The notes: generated by a model from the letters alone, not told the origin. A stretch of DNA of 64,000 nt from Poa pratensis (GCA_947311845.1 CAMZMU010000071.1:23225236-23289235); one strand, 5' to 3'; shown: positions 11,004-21,887, counted from the stretch's first letter. Numbers and translations: made by a program.

Positions 11004-12289
11004 GGACGCGGATTTCCTAACAAGGGTGATAGCTATACACGCACTTAGAGCCGTCAGATATTGTCCAGTGATTCGTGTTTCCGTTTGCTGCAGTTCACGC
11101 CGTCCAGGAAATAAAGACCTGTTCACGGCTCCACACCCGTTGCCAGTAACGAAAAACGAAAAAAAAGGCACCGCGCCGGTCGTGCCTGGCTCCAACCCCA
11201 GACTACCCCACCGCGTCGGAGGTGCTGGAATCGGCCGCCGCACCGGCCCTAACTCCCGCGCCGTACCGATTCCAGGCCCGGACCTCCCAAGGTCACCTAC
11301 CACACCGGTTCCGTCCGAAACACCGCCGTCAGCGCGAGGCGCGGCCGCCGCAACGGCCGCTCGGCAAAATCGGTAGGAGGTAGGGGAGCAGCGCCGCCTG
11401 CCATGCCGATTTCTGTGCGCCGCCGGGCTCCGTAGGCGGTAGGGAGCAGCCCCGCCTGCCGGACCGATTTCTGCGCGCCGTCGGGCTCCGTAGCCGGTAG
11501 GGGAGCAGCGCCTCCTGCCGGGCGCAGGGGAAGAAGGAGTCGGCTGTAGACACAGATCCATCATGCTCGCAAAAAAATTACAGATCATTTTTGAAAAAAA
11601 TCAACCAATCCATCTCACGGAAGCAACAAACAAATTCAAACTCAAATAATCTGGCAGAGTAATACCGAAAGAAAATGCAAAGTGCAGATCGGAAGAAAAA
11701 AGCAAAAAAGGGGAGAGGAATGCATCACGGAGGCAAGAACAACAGGAAATAAAGCATCTCAGGCTGCTAGATCCGGTGACTCTGGTTGCTTCCTCGGCCA
11801 AGCCTCCACCACGGATCCGCTGGCCTAAATCGCTGCCAGAGTTGAAGGTGCTGGCCGACGCAGTCCCGCTTCCATATGCCCGGCCGGAGGATGCATCGGA
11901 TATGCAGGGGCGCCACCGGCCCAGGGTTGACCCACGGCCCAGGTCAGTCCCGCTTGCCCTCCGCCACGACTTGCACCACACCGGCGTCCGGCCCTCGACC
12001 ACCACGCGAGGCCCCGGTCCAGCGGCGACGGTAGCAGGTCACGATGCGGGGATCTGGTGCGCCAGGAGGAGGAAGATGTGGTGGGGTGGGAGGGGAGTTG
12101 ACCAGATCGGGAGGTGAAGGATAATGCCCGGTGCGGCTGTTTTTGCAGGGTAGTTTTTTTCTTTCGGTATGCCTCCGTCAAGTCATCCGCCTCCGTTAAA
12201 TCTGTCTACGGTTGAGATGCCCTATAGGGCTGATCCAGTGGCTAGATAAGTGTGCGCAGCTATCACTCATGTTAGCCCACTATTTTGCA
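11004..12289. mobile_element. Mutator-like element, Pack-MULE candidate
   Basis: A 1286 bp insertion flanked by a 9 bp target duplication tttaatatt (10995-11003 and 12290-12298). The paralogous site in unit 2 (18127-18135) has a single tttaatatt, so the insertion is proven by an empty site. Imperfect terminal inverted repeats of about 45 bp share ctaacaagggtgatagct versus ctaacatgagtgatagct. The interior at 11100-12120 is GC-rich, unlike its AT-rich surroundings, as in elements that capture gene fragments. No transposase is present. Long frames such as minus 10968-11588 are low-complexity Ala/Arg/Gly/Pro, and I cannot name a donor gene. Confidence 0.85.
11370..11530. repeat. About 65 bp GC-rich tandem repeat in the MULE
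   Basis: Two to three copies of a unit containing gggctccgtag, ggtaggg(g)agcagc and gccgatttctg lie end to end. This array explains the repeated motifs seen in all translation frames here. Confidence 0.75.
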
Positions 12290-12852
12290 TTTAATATTAT
12301 TGATGTTGATATTTTTTCATATATACTTGGTCAAATTTTGAAAAGTTTAACTTAAAAAACCCCAGAACGCAAAGTAAATAAATACGGAGGGCAGTACTAC
12401 TATTCTAGGACTCGACTTATCGGTTGCTGGTCAAGCCCAACAAACACGCTATTGCTGTTCACACTCGGTATAAATCCTTCCAGAAAAGAAGTTTGGTACA
12501 ATGCTGGATTACTTCATCCGCTCATTTGTACATAGCCATTTCTGTTGTGAGGTACTTGATCGGTAAATCTAGTTGAGCTCCTTTTAAGATGGCACGGTGG
12601 CGTATATGAGAGGAATACATGCGTTCTTCACCTGTGATCGGGACCGCACATTAAAATCAGCATTTACTCGCATGCATGCAGTGCAGTGTGTGGGCTCAGC
12701 TAGGGCCTAGAACCAATATTAGTAATCCAGTCATGTAACATTATGGATTTTAGGTTCGACTGTGTGAAATCATGCATACAACCATGTCACAGTACGTTAA
12801 TGTACGACATTAAATTGCATTTAGATTTTAACAAGCCGGAAAAGAAAAAAAA

Positions 12853-13365
12853 TTCAAATCTTATTTGAAGAACTTTGCAGGATGAAGGAAACTCTTACAT
12901 CATATGTTTGGTATTTTTCCCCCTGCAAACACCTTACAAAATATGCCCGGGTCACAAAAAAAATGGAATTTTATTTTGATGAGCACCCTAACATGGAAAA
13001 ACTTAAAATCTTTTTTTCGATAAAGAAAAATATCTTTACCAAACATAAAATGTAGGATACTCTTTTTCCACGCAAACACCTTACAAAATATGGCAGAGCA
13101 GCAAAACAAAAAATAAATCTTATTTTAAGGAACACTGATAACTGGAATAAACTTTAAAACATATATGTTCAGTACCTTTCTTTTCACAAACACCTTAAAA
13201 ATCCGGCTGAGGCGCAAAAATATAAATGAGATCTTATTTTGAAGAACACTGCAAAATGGAAGAAAAACTTAAAACATGGAATCTTATTTTCATGAACACC
13301 ACGAGATCGAAAACATCCTAAAACATATGTTCAATTCATTTTTCCAAGTAAACAGGCTCGAGGCT
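12853..13365. repeat. Degenerate 110-120 bp tandem repeats, unit 1
   Basis: Four to five decayed units, each with (a)atcttatttt_aagaacac_g, then aacttaaaaca, then tttttccacgcaaacacctta. The same array is at 20003-20505 in unit 2. Function unknown; the array lies about 1 kb 3' of the minus-strand bHLH gene. Confidence 0.65.
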
Positions 13366-13524
13366 CGGTAATTATTTGCATGCAGTGACTTGAATGGAAC
13401 ACCGTACTGCGTCAGTTAACTGAACCTCACGAACTGGGGGAGGCGTGCAGCATTGTTCTGACCCCGTGCAGTGTTGTGGGTCCACTGGCTACATTAAGTA
13501 AAACATGTATACCCTTGTTTTTCT

Positions 13525-13906
13525 CAGGGTTTAACATTTCGTTTTCCTAATTTCTTTCGCACCTCACAGAGATTCGCGAATTTTGAGAAATCAACGAAAT
13601 TTCGAAGTAATATTTCAAAAATCTCGGAAAGATTTATAGTCTGACGTTCAAATTATTTCCAAAAAATAAAAAAGGGGTTGCAGGAATCGAACCCAGGACC
13701 TCACAATCAACTACATACGTCCTCAACCAGCAGGACAGAGGCTAGTATTTGTTTGTAAAATGGTATACATCCTTTTGAAGTGTAACCCGTTGGGTTTATT
13801 CATATTCAAACGAAAATTTCGTCCGAGATCATATTTTCTCGCCCTTTAGCGAGAATCGTTAATTTCGCGAATTTCGTTCGAAATTTCGACGAAATTATTT
13901 TCCCTG
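13525..13906. mobile_element. hAT-type MITE with proven empty site
   Basis: A 382 bp insertion with CAGGG...CCCTG termini and an 8 bp target duplication gtttttct (13517-13524 and 13907-13914). Unit 2 holds the uninterrupted single gtttttct at 20664-20671. The inner halves are rich in aatttcg/cgaaatt inverted motifs. No ORF, so mobilised in trans by an autonomous hAT. Confidence 0.92.
13668..13745 (-). other. tRNA-like segment inside the hAT MITE
   Basis: Read on the minus strand, it has a B-box-like GGGTTCGATTCC, an A-box-like TGGTTGAGGAC about 37 bp upstream, and a T run directly after it, the layout of an RNA polymerase III template. The acceptor stem does not pair convincingly, so this is a tRNA-derived or tRNA-mimicking sequence rather than a working tRNA gene. 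Confidence 0.4.
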
Positions 13907-14354
13907 GTTTTTCTAGTTTACTACCATCAATATACAGCAATGATAGCTCCTGGGGTTTCCAATCTTGGAGTCACCGTAGCCGTGGATGGTCCGAGGCAGC
14001 TGTCGCCCAGGTCAGAGCTGCATTTCCCGAAGAAAACACAGTAAGCTGCAAAGGATAATGTAGTACTAGAGAATCAAATATGAAGCAAAGATACAAAGCT
14101 GGAGCGGATTCATAATGCATGCCACTTTAAGCTGCCTCGCTATGGACCTTAAGCTCCTTTAAGGATGTACTAAACATGGAAGGATTGGAGGCAGCAAAGT
14201 CTGTCGTCTGCGATCCACAGAACAAGAGAAGCATGCATGCATATTCACCAAGAGGAAAGAGCTAATTAGACTAATGCTACGGCGGTACCATATCCGACGT
14301 ACTAAATCCTTAAGAGGCAACCTACATAATTAGTACTGCCACACTAGTAACTAA

Positions 14355-15017
14355 CTAATTAGCTAATCTAATAAGATCCGTGGGCGTGAGTGACTGAGTG
14401 ATTTCCTCGCCTTGGAGAGTGCACACGGAGTAGCACGCGCCTGCAGACTCGTCATCAAAGACGCAGGGAGGCAAAGGAGGCAGATCGTGAGCACTGCTCA
14501 TCTGTCCCGGTCCAAGATCGAGCTCTTCCACCTGCTGAAGAGTTCCAGCGTGGTAGCAGCTCATCACCTCCTGCAGGGCTTGCACACCAGGAAGTTGCAT
14601 CGCCGTCACCACACCATCCGCGCGAGGAACGGCGGAGCCGGCGAACTCATGCCCACCGTCGCAGCCCTCCTCGTGCTGCACGAGCGCGGCCTGGTGCAGG
14701 CTGACCTGCGTCTTGAGGAACTTGACGTAATGGATGGCCTGCTCCAGCATGGACACGGTGTCCATCTTGCTGCCGCCGGGCACGAGGCTGCGGAGCACGC
14801 GGAAGCGGTCGCTGATCCGGTGCCGGCGCTCCCGAGCCGCCACGCTCTGTGGGTCCGTCGAGAGCTTCGCCCCGGGGCGGCGCCGCCCGGCACCGCCCCT
14901 CATCCTGCTCTCCGAGAGCGCGGCGGCCGGGTTGTGGATGAGATAGGGTGGCTGCGGGTGGATGGGGAAGCCGCAGCCGCGAGGGTCATGCATGTTTTCG
15001 TACTGATATGGATCCAT
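14355..15017 (-). CDS. bHLH transcription factor, LAX1/BA1-like, copy 1
   Basis: A 220-residue intronless nuclear DNA-binding protein. The bHLH domain is at about residues 55-105, with the basic part [12 protein letters not shown], the first helix DRFRVLRSL, the loop VPGGSKMDT and the second helix [16 protein letters not shown]. The E-box-contacting Glu63 and Arg67 are present; the usual His at basic position 5 is replaced by Val. This exact bHLH style is that of grass LAX PANICLE1/BARREN STALK1, regulators of axillary meristem and branch initiation, which are also intronless; family membership is strong, orthology is not proven. The amino end ([12 protein letters not shown]) and a Leu/Pro-rich tail flank the domain. 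A TATA box lies 123 bp upstream of the start. A near-identical second copy is at 21125-21765. Confidence 0.9.
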   Translation of the reverse strand: MDPYQYENMHDPRGCGFPIHPQPPYLIHNPAAALSESRMRGGAGRRRPGAKLSTDPQSVAARERRHRISDRFRVLRSLVPGGSKMDTVSMLEQAIHYVKFLKTQVSLHQAALVQHEEGCDGGHEFAGSAVPRADGVVTAMQLPGVQALQEVMSCYHAGTLQQVEELDLGPGQMSSAHDLPPLPPCVFDDESAGACYSVCTLQGEEITQSLTPTDLIRLAN

Positions 15018-15139
15018 GGCGGCTACCTAGGAAGGATGCGCGGCTAGGTGTGGAAAGGGAACCACTGTGTGCTGCTTGCTGGTCTCAACCCTAGATTGAG
15101 GTAGCTATCTGTTGGGGTGGAGCCGTGAAGGTGATGCTG

Positions 15140-15147
15140 TATTTATA
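15140..15147 (-). promoter_or_regulatory. TATA box of bHLH copy 1
   Basis: TATAAATA on the minus strand, 123-130 bp upstream of the ATG, which would leave a 5' leader of about 90 bases. It is conserved in copy 2 at 21888-21895. Confidence 0.65.
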
Positions 15148-15461
15148 CTGCTTGTAGGATCGGATGGCCGAATGGGAGGTTATGAGCACATGAAAGGTAC
15201 TTCAGGTTTTGGCTGATAGTTGTCTGATTCCTTCAGTGTATGTGATCCAAGCGGATTTATTAGTATATTTCTAGGTACCAATCAGGTGCTTAGGATCGGA
15301 CAAGGAAGAACATGACATCTTCATTACAGGAAAAAAAAGGACTCATACAATTGCACAAGTGGGCACTTAGGGCATGTAAAATGGTTGGGAAAAAGTTTGC
15401 AGTTTAGCCCCAGAGATTACAATAAAAAACGTGATATCTATGACAATTAATGTGTGCATTC

Positions 15462-16668
15462 TGTTAAAGATGTAATACCGTATACGGTATGGTGTAGTAC
15501 ACCAACCGTATACGGCCTCCATGTATACGCCTTCGGAGGCTTTCCGACTCTATATAAACACGCAACCCCGAAGCCTAACAGGTATCGGTTTCCGCTACGT
15601 TTGATATGGTATCAGAGCCCTCCTCTCCCATGACCTAGCCGCCGCCGATCTCCACACAAAACCTAAAGCCAAAACTACGATCTACGACCTACGACCAAGC
15701 AACGACAACAACGATGATCAACGACAACGACAATGACGACCGCCGTGGCTTCTCCCCTCGGCTCCCCTCCCTCCCAGAAGCTAACCCGAGGTAACTTTCT
15801 CTTCTGGAAGACCTTGGTGTACCCGGCTCTGCGTGGCGCACAGGTCATGGACCTGCTCGACGACACCTGCACTGCTCCGGCGATGACCATGGAGGTTGAG
15901 GACGAAAACAAGAAGAAGATGGTGGTCCCAAACCCCGCCTACACGGCCTGGGTTGTGCGGGATCAAGCGGTGGTGACGTTCCTCATGAACTCTCTCTCAC
16001 CGGAGATCCTCGCTCATGTGGTGGGGCTTGACACGTCCGTGGCCACCTGGAGGGTGATCACCACCATGTTCTCCTCCCAGTCCCGTGCACGGATCAACCA
16101 GCTCCGCGGGTCCCTCAACAAGACCAAGAAGCTGACCAAGACGGCCGCACAGTACTTTGCCGAGATGAAGGGCTTTTGCTCTGAACTCGCTGCGGCCGGC
16201 AAGATGGTTGAAGATGATGAACTCGTCGGGTACCTCCTCAACGGACTCGACGCCTCCTACAACGATGTGGTTGCCTCTGTCAATGGCAACCCCGCCACAA
16301 CCCCAGATGACCTGTTTGCACAGATCTGTGCCCACGACATGCGCATCGAGATGCTACAACGAGGAGGCTGGCAATGGCGCCGGCTCCTTCTCATCCTCGG
16401 CCAACATCGCTCGTCGTGATGACCGTCCTTCTCGCGACGGTGATCGTGGAGCAGATCGTGGCCAGTACGACTCCCGCGGCGACCGTGGTGACCGTGGTCA
16501 CCGTGGCGACCGCGACGCTGGACGCGGCGACTATGGACACCGCAATGATGACCTCCAAGGACGCCGAGGCCGTGATGACGGCCGACGCCGTGATGGACCA
16601 CGTGATGGTCCACGGCGCAATGATGTTGGGCGCCATGAGCGCCGAGGTGACCGCGACCGTGGTGACCG
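15462..16668 (+). mobile_element. Copia 2, 5' fragment in unit 1
   Basis: Contains the 145 bp 5' LTR (15462-15606), the primer site TGGTATCAGAGC (15607-15618) and gag up to the CACTA2 insertion. The left target base run cattc (15457-15461) is present, but there is no pol and no 3' LTR because the duplication unit ends inside CACTA2. It is the truncated twin of the complete element at 22210-28658. Confidence 0.92.
15733..16668 (+). pseudogene. Copia 2 gag, broken copy
   Basis: Opens at the same ATG as the unit 2 gag and encodes the UBN2-type capsid domain (FLFWKTLVYPALRG, INQLRGSLNKTKK). It runs 228 codons, then a one-base insertion at about 16358-16361 (relative to unit 2) throws the Arg/Asp/Gly-rich nucleocapsid tail out of frame. 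The tail sequence continues in the next frame to the CACTA2 insertion point. Confidence 0.88.
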
Positions 16669-17270
16669 CACTAGTAGGGAAGTGCCTTTCGATGGAAACA
16701 CATTTTGTGGCGCACCAAATAGTCATGGGCCACAAAAAATATTTCGGTGGCGCATAGTTTTACGTGCGCCACAGAATTTTACAATTTTGAGGCGAACGAA
16801 AACCACATGTGCCACAGAAATGTCACTTTCTGTGGCGCAGGGGTAGTGTGCGCCACAGAAATCACATTTCTGTGGCGCACATGACCAGGTGCGCCACAGA
16901 AATATGACTTTCTGTGGCGCACCCACCTCCAGGCGCCACAGAAAGTGCACTCGCCTCCAGGCGCCACAGAAAGTGACATTTCTGTGGCGCATGGAGGTGG
17001 GTGCGCCACAGATTTTTTTTCCTCTCATGCATGCCTACCCCCCGTGGATCGACTTTTCAGTTTTGCAAACAAGAAAAGAAAATGATAAAATCTTCAAAAA
17101 ATAAAATCCTTTAACATGTAGTTAGGTTTTAGTGTCTATTTGGTATAGAAATTTTGAAATATGAATTTTGATCTTTTCTGCAAAAAACAGAAAAAAAAAG
17201 TTTGACCGGCCATAACTTTTGCATACGATGTCGAAAAAATACGTTTAATATACCAAAAAAATCGTGAGAA
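16669..17270. mobile_element. CACTA2, left fragment in unit 1
   Basis: Begins CACTAGTAGGGAAGTGCC directly after the target bases ccg (16666-16668). Subterminal repeats TGTGGCGCAC / GTGCGCCACA alternate in both orientations to about 17010. It stops at the duplication junction near 17270, where the sequence becomes CACTA1 interior. It has an extra subterminal block (about 16935-16980) compared with the unit 2 copy. Confidence 0.9.
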
Positions 17271-17665
17271 AAGATTTTATGGATGCCATATTTGGATTCC
17301 TCTCATTTTTCTAATCGATTTAGACATTTAATTTGTTAAATTTTGATTTACGGATTTAAAGATATGAATTATTTCAAATTAAATGGAAAATAGCCGTCGG
17401 CGTATCAATGTAGAAAAATAGAAAAAGTAGACGCCGACGGCCGTCGGCCTATCAAAGTAGACGGCCGCCGTCGGCGTATCAATACCGTAAAGTTCCGTTT
17501 GCGTGCCGTCACGGCGGGCCTTGTACGCCGGCGGCATTGTAGACACCGACGGCAGCCGTCGGCGTATGTCAGGCTACACCGACGGCCGCGTTCGCGGCTT
17601 TCCTCGCTCGCCTTATACGCCGACGGCCTAGACATTTGGCCGTCGGCGTTTTGTGGGGTTCCCAT
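17271..17665. mobile_element. CACTA1 right fragment with damaged terminus
   Basis: The copy of 10132-10534 carrying the GCCGTCGGCGTA subterminal repeats. The last bases read ggggttcccatatatgcc where unit 1 has gggattcccgtagtgtatgcc, so the terminal TAGTG is lost. With no left end and no right terminus, this fragment cannot move. Confidence 0.88.
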
Positions 17666-18421
17666 ATATGCCTACGACACTTTATTCCCACATATATATA
17701 ACCTCACCGTCTAGGTTTAAGTTCTGGAGGCGTCTCTACTTTTTTTTTCCACTAGTGCAAGTAAGTAGTCGCGGAAACACTAGAGCATTTCACCGACCTA
17801 TCGGCCAACTTTGCGTTCTAACCACTGTTAGTGCCTTAGAGCTATGCTCTCTCTAGTGTCATTTCCAATGGAATACGGGAGAGTTTCTATATCCGCCTAG
17901 AAACTAAAGATATTCTTTCGAGAGGGCGGAAAAATAAAGATTTGGTGGAAGGCCATTCGGTGGTGAGGGATAGAAGATAAACCTCACGTAAGATACAACC
18001 AACCTGATCGAACTAATCTAGGTCTAATGATATTGTAGACCGTCTACCGATGCCAAGATGCCCCTAAAAGATTGAAAATATATTTTGGTACAAGCAACAT
18101 TACAACTTTAACATATATTGTGTATATTTAATATTATTGATGTTGATATTTTTTCATATATACTTGGTTAAATTTTGAAAAGTTTGACTTTGAAAAACCC
18201 CAGAACGCAAAGTAAATAAAAACGGAGGCAGTACTACTATTCTAGGACTCGACTTATCGGTTGCTGGTCAAGCCCAACAAACACGCTATTGCTGTTCACA
18301 CTCGGTATAAATCCTTCCAGAAAAGAAGTTTGGTACAATGCTGGATTACTTCATCCGTTCATTTGTACATAGCCATTTCTGTTGTGAGGTACTTGATCGG
18401 TAAATCTAGTTGAGCTCCTTT

Positions 18422-19422
18422 CAGCATGTGCCAGCTTAAAATAAATAAATAAATATTATTACAAAAACATGAAAAATCAGCCATGCAAACTTTACTAGTG
18501 CAAAAACATGCATTATTGTGCCCGGTAAAATAAACAAATTCTTGGCCCAAGAGGTTGCTATTCTTCCAACTCATTCTAGTTCTTTGTGAAAACCATTATT
18601 TATTTATATGTACATGACGGACTATTTTGAAACTTCAAAACACACATTATTTTAAAAAAAATAAGTGCTGCAATCTAGTTCCGAAGCACAAAATCCAGCC
18701 TTAGTGTCAACACACATTGTCCTTTTATCTACGATTTTATATATCTGGCTGTTACACTTGACTCAGCCAAACCATGGGTGGTTGAACAGGTCAAGTCTGA
18801 TTATAATCAAATTATACTATGTTCTGAAATACAAACTGAAGTTCAAAAAAAAAAATCGGTATGCACACGGAAAACATATGTGGGTGTTCGTGGTTGTAGA
18901 ACATACCGGGAGGTCCGTAATGTGTAATAAGTTTATTACATAATTTTGATGAAGAATAATACTTCTCGAGCACAAGAAAAACCTCCTATATATGTTTAAA
19001 TTCATGTCCACTCCTTAGTACGAAGTGGAACCCATGTATGGAGATGTTTCATGTAACCCTACCAGCCACCGAGAGGGTAACTCACTTGCAATAAAATTGA
19101 ACTGAGGTTATATGAATACAGTGAGGTTGAAAATATATGTGTACTGATATTTTTTAATTTATTCTCTTCTGTAACCTGTACATGTGCATGTGGTTTCTAC
19201 TTTCTATCGTTGCGGGGATGGTAGTTACATGATTACATCAGATACGTTTTCGTTTGCATAACTGTGTCACGGAGTTGAAACGAAATAAGCAGTAATATAC
19301 AGTACGTCATGCGGGTACTACAGAAAAGAGGGAAGAAAACAGGGACGATCTGAACGCAGTCGTAGCTGGTCGCAGCTATCTCACCACACGAGTCTTCGTT
19401 GGGATTTGTGCCATTAATCCTT
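18422..19422. other. 1 kb block missing from unit 1
   Basis: AT-rich non-coding DNA present only in unit 2. In unit 1 the flanks meet directly (gagctccttttaagatgg at 12576-12593). Both edges carry the 5 bp word ccttt (18417-18421 and 19419-19423), so unit 1 most simply lost this block by deletion between short repeats. No transposon ends are visible. Confidence 0.65.
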
Positions 19423-19425
19423 TTA

Positions 19426-19727
19426 GGCTTTGTTTACTTCTAGTGTATTTTAGGGGATCGGAGAGGATTATTCCGGATCCCGAAAAATTCCCAAAAATCC
19501 CCAATAGACCTTTTACTACTCCGGTTTTGTAAGGGATAATCCCCAAATATCCCCCACCAACCACTTCATTTTTGCCTAGATTGAAAACTCTAGGTCATGC
19601 TAGTGTATTTTTGGGGAAGAGTATTTGAGGGAAAATGTGGGGATTGGATGAAAGGGAGGGATTCACCAAATCCCCTCCAATCCCCAAACTTCCCAACCCC
19701 AGAAATACCCGAGGAGTAAACAAGACC
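19426..19727. mobile_element. Tourist-like (PIF/Harbinger) MITE
   Basis: 302 bp with termini GGCTTTGTTTACTTC and GAGTAAACAAGACC, inverted complements with one mismatch, and a 3 bp target duplication TTA (19423-19425 and 19728-19730). These are the hallmarks of PIF/Harbinger MITEs. The interior is a loose palindrome of ggggatt/aatcccc motifs. Non-coding. Confidence 0.85.
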
Positions 19728-20002
19728 TTAAGATGGCACGGTGGCGTATATGAGAGGAATACATGCGTTCTTCACCTGTGATCGGGACCGCACATTAAAA
19801 TCAGCATTTACTCGCATGCATGCAGTGCAGTGTGTGGGCTCAGCTAGGGCCCTAGAGCCAATATTAGTAATCCACTCATGTAACATTATGGATTTTAGGT
19901 TCGACTGTGTGAAATCATGCATACAACCATGTCACAGTACGTTAATGTCCGACATTAAATTGCATTTAGATTTTAACAAGCCGCAAAAGAAAAAGAATTC
20001 AA

Positions 20003-20505
20003 ATCTTATTTGAAGAACTTTGCAGGATGAAGGAAACTCTTACATCATATGTTTGGTATTTTTCCCCCTGCAAACACCTTACAAAATATGCCCGGGTCAC
20101 AAAAAAAAAATGGAATTTTATTTTGATGAGCACCCTAACATGGAAAAGCTTAAAATCTTTTTTTCGATAAAGAAAAATATCTTTACCAAACATAAAATGT
20201 AGGATACTCTTTTTCCACGCAAACACCTTACAAAATATGGCAGAGCAGCAAAACAAAAAATAAATCTTATTTTAAGGAACACTGATAACTGGAATAAACT
20301 TTAAAACATATATGTTCAGTACCTTTCTTTTCACAAACACCTTAAAAATCCGGCTGAGGCGCAAAAATATAAATGAGATCTTATTTTGAAGAACACTGCA
20401 AAATGGAAGAAAAACTTAAAACATGGAATCTTATTTTCATGAACACCACGAGATCGAAAACATCCTAAAACATATGTTCAATTCATTTTTCCAAGTAAAC
20501 AGGCT
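20003..20505. repeat. Degenerate 110-120 bp tandem repeats, unit 2
   Basis: Counterpart of 12853-13365 with the same four to five units (aacaccttacaaaatatg spacing). Almost unchanged between copies, which supports a recent duplication. Confidence 0.65.
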
Positions 20506-21124
20506 CGAGGCTCAGTAATTATTTGCATGCAGTGACTTGAATGGAACACCGTACTGCGTCAGTTAACTGAACCTCGCGAACTGGGGGAGGCGTGCAGCAT
20601 TGTTCTGACCCCGTGCAGTGTTGTGCGTCCACTGGCTACATTAAGTAAAACATGTATACCCTTGTTTTTCTAGTTTACTACCATCAATATACAGCAATGA
20701 TAGCTCCTGGGGTTTCCAATCTTGGAGTCACCGTAGCCGTGGATGGTCCGAGGCAGCTGTCGCCCAGGTCAGAGCTGCATTTCCCGAAGAAAACACAGTA
20801 AGCTGCAAAGGATAATGTAGTACTAGAGAATCAAATATGAAGCAAAGATACAAAGCTGGAGCGGATTCATAATGCATGCCACTTTAAGCTGCCTCGCTAT
20901 GGACCTTAAGCTCCTTTAAGGATGTACTAAACATGGAAGGATTGGAGGCAGCAAAGTCTGTCGTCTGCGATCCACAGAACAAGAGAAGCATGCATGCATA
21001 TTCACCAAGAGGAAAGAGCTAATTAGACTAATGCTACGGCGGTACCATATCCGACGTACTAAATCCTTAAGAGGCAACCTACATAATTAGTACTGCCACA
21101 CTAGTAACTAACTAATTAGCCAAT

Positions 21125-21765
21125 CTAATAAGATCCGTGGGCGTGAGTGATTTCCTCGCCTTGGAGAGTGCACACGGAGTAGCACGCGCCTGCAGACTCG
21201 TCATCAAAGACGCAGGGAGGCAAAGGAGGCAGATCGTGAGCACTGCTCATCTGTCCCGGTCCAAGATCGAGCTCTTCCACCTGCTGAAGAGTTCCAGCGT
21301 GGTAGCAGCTCATCACCTCCTGCAGGGCTTGCACACCAGGAAGTTGCATCGCCGTCACCACACCATCCGCGCGAGGAACGGCGGAGCCGGCGAACTCATG
21401 CCCACCGTCGCAGCCCTCCTCGTGCTGCACGAGCGCGGCCTGGTGCAGGCTGACCTGCGTCTTGAGGAACTTGACGTAATGGATGGCCTGCTCCAGCATG
21501 GACACGGTGTCCATCTTGCTGCCGCCGGGCACGAGGCTGCGGAGCACGCGGAAGCGGTCGCTGATCCGGTGCCGGCGCTCCCGAGCCGCCACGCTCTGTG
21601 GGTCCGTCGAGAGCTTCGCCCCGGGGCGGCGCCGCCCGGCACCGCCCCTCATCCTGCTCTCCGAGAGCGCGGCGGCCGGGTTGTGGATGAGATAGGGTGG
21701 CTGCGGGTGGATGGGAAGCCGCAGCCGCGAGGGTCATGCATGTTTTCGTACTGATATGGATCCAT
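21125..21765 (-). pseudogene. bHLH transcription factor, LAX1/BA1-like, copy 2 (damaged)
   Basis: Paralogue of 14355-15017. The original ATG (21763-21765) is kept, but a run of four G in copy 1 is three here (about 21713), so that frame leaves the bHLH sequence after 18 codons. The next in-frame Met, equal to Met39 of copy 1, is at 21652 and opens a 175-residue protein that keeps the whole bHLH domain ([21 protein letters not shown]). At the other end an 8 bp difference (gtgactgagtga in copy 1 versus gtga here, about 21149) changes the last 15 residues to a shorter tail, THAHGSY. It could make a truncated factor from Met39, or nothing. TATA box and leader are conserved, so transcription is plausible. 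Confidence 0.85.
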
Positions 21766-21887
21766 GGCGGCTACCTAGGAAGGATGCGCGGCTAGGTGTG
21801 GAAAGGGAACCACTGTGTGCTGCTTGCTGGTCTCAACCCTAGATTGAGGTAGCTATCTGTTGGGGTGGAGCCGTGAAGGTGATGCTG

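Larger units (their letters stand above)
10132..17270. repeat. Segmental duplication, unit 1
   Basis: Matches 17271-23977 in order over nearly its whole length, with only a few substitutions per kb by eye. It contains the CACTA1 right part, flanking DNA, the bHLH gene, the 5' LTR and gag of copia 2, and the left part of CACTA2. It has two insertions absent from unit 2 (MULE 11004-12289 and hAT MITE 13525-13906), and it lacks the block present at 18422-19730. It ends inside CACTA2 at the duplication junction. Confidence 0.92.

Noticed and set aside
13668..13745. Functional tRNA gene
   Set aside because: B-box and T run are present, but no proper cloverleaf or acceptor stem can be drawn, and the segment lies inside a MITE.
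14412..15047. 211-codon plus frame opposite bHLH copy 1 (and its twin at 21137-21754)
   Set aside because: Antisense of a GC-rich gene; no domain, and its copy 2 version changes at the same indels that affect the bHLH.
16208..16846. Arg/Asp/Gly, Ala/Thr/Val and His-rich frames over the copia 2 gag tail
   Set aside because: All are alternative readings of the same nucleocapsid repeat; those crossing 16669 run into CACTA2.
16669..17020. Regular TGTGGCGCAC repeats, CRISPR-like at first glance
   Set aside because: They alternate in orientation, have no unique equal-length spacers, and lie next to a CACTA terminus: subterminal transposase-binding repeats.
18422..19422. Transposon insertion in unit 2
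   Set aside because: No inverted ends or TG...CA; the ccttt word at both edges fits a deletion in unit 1 better.
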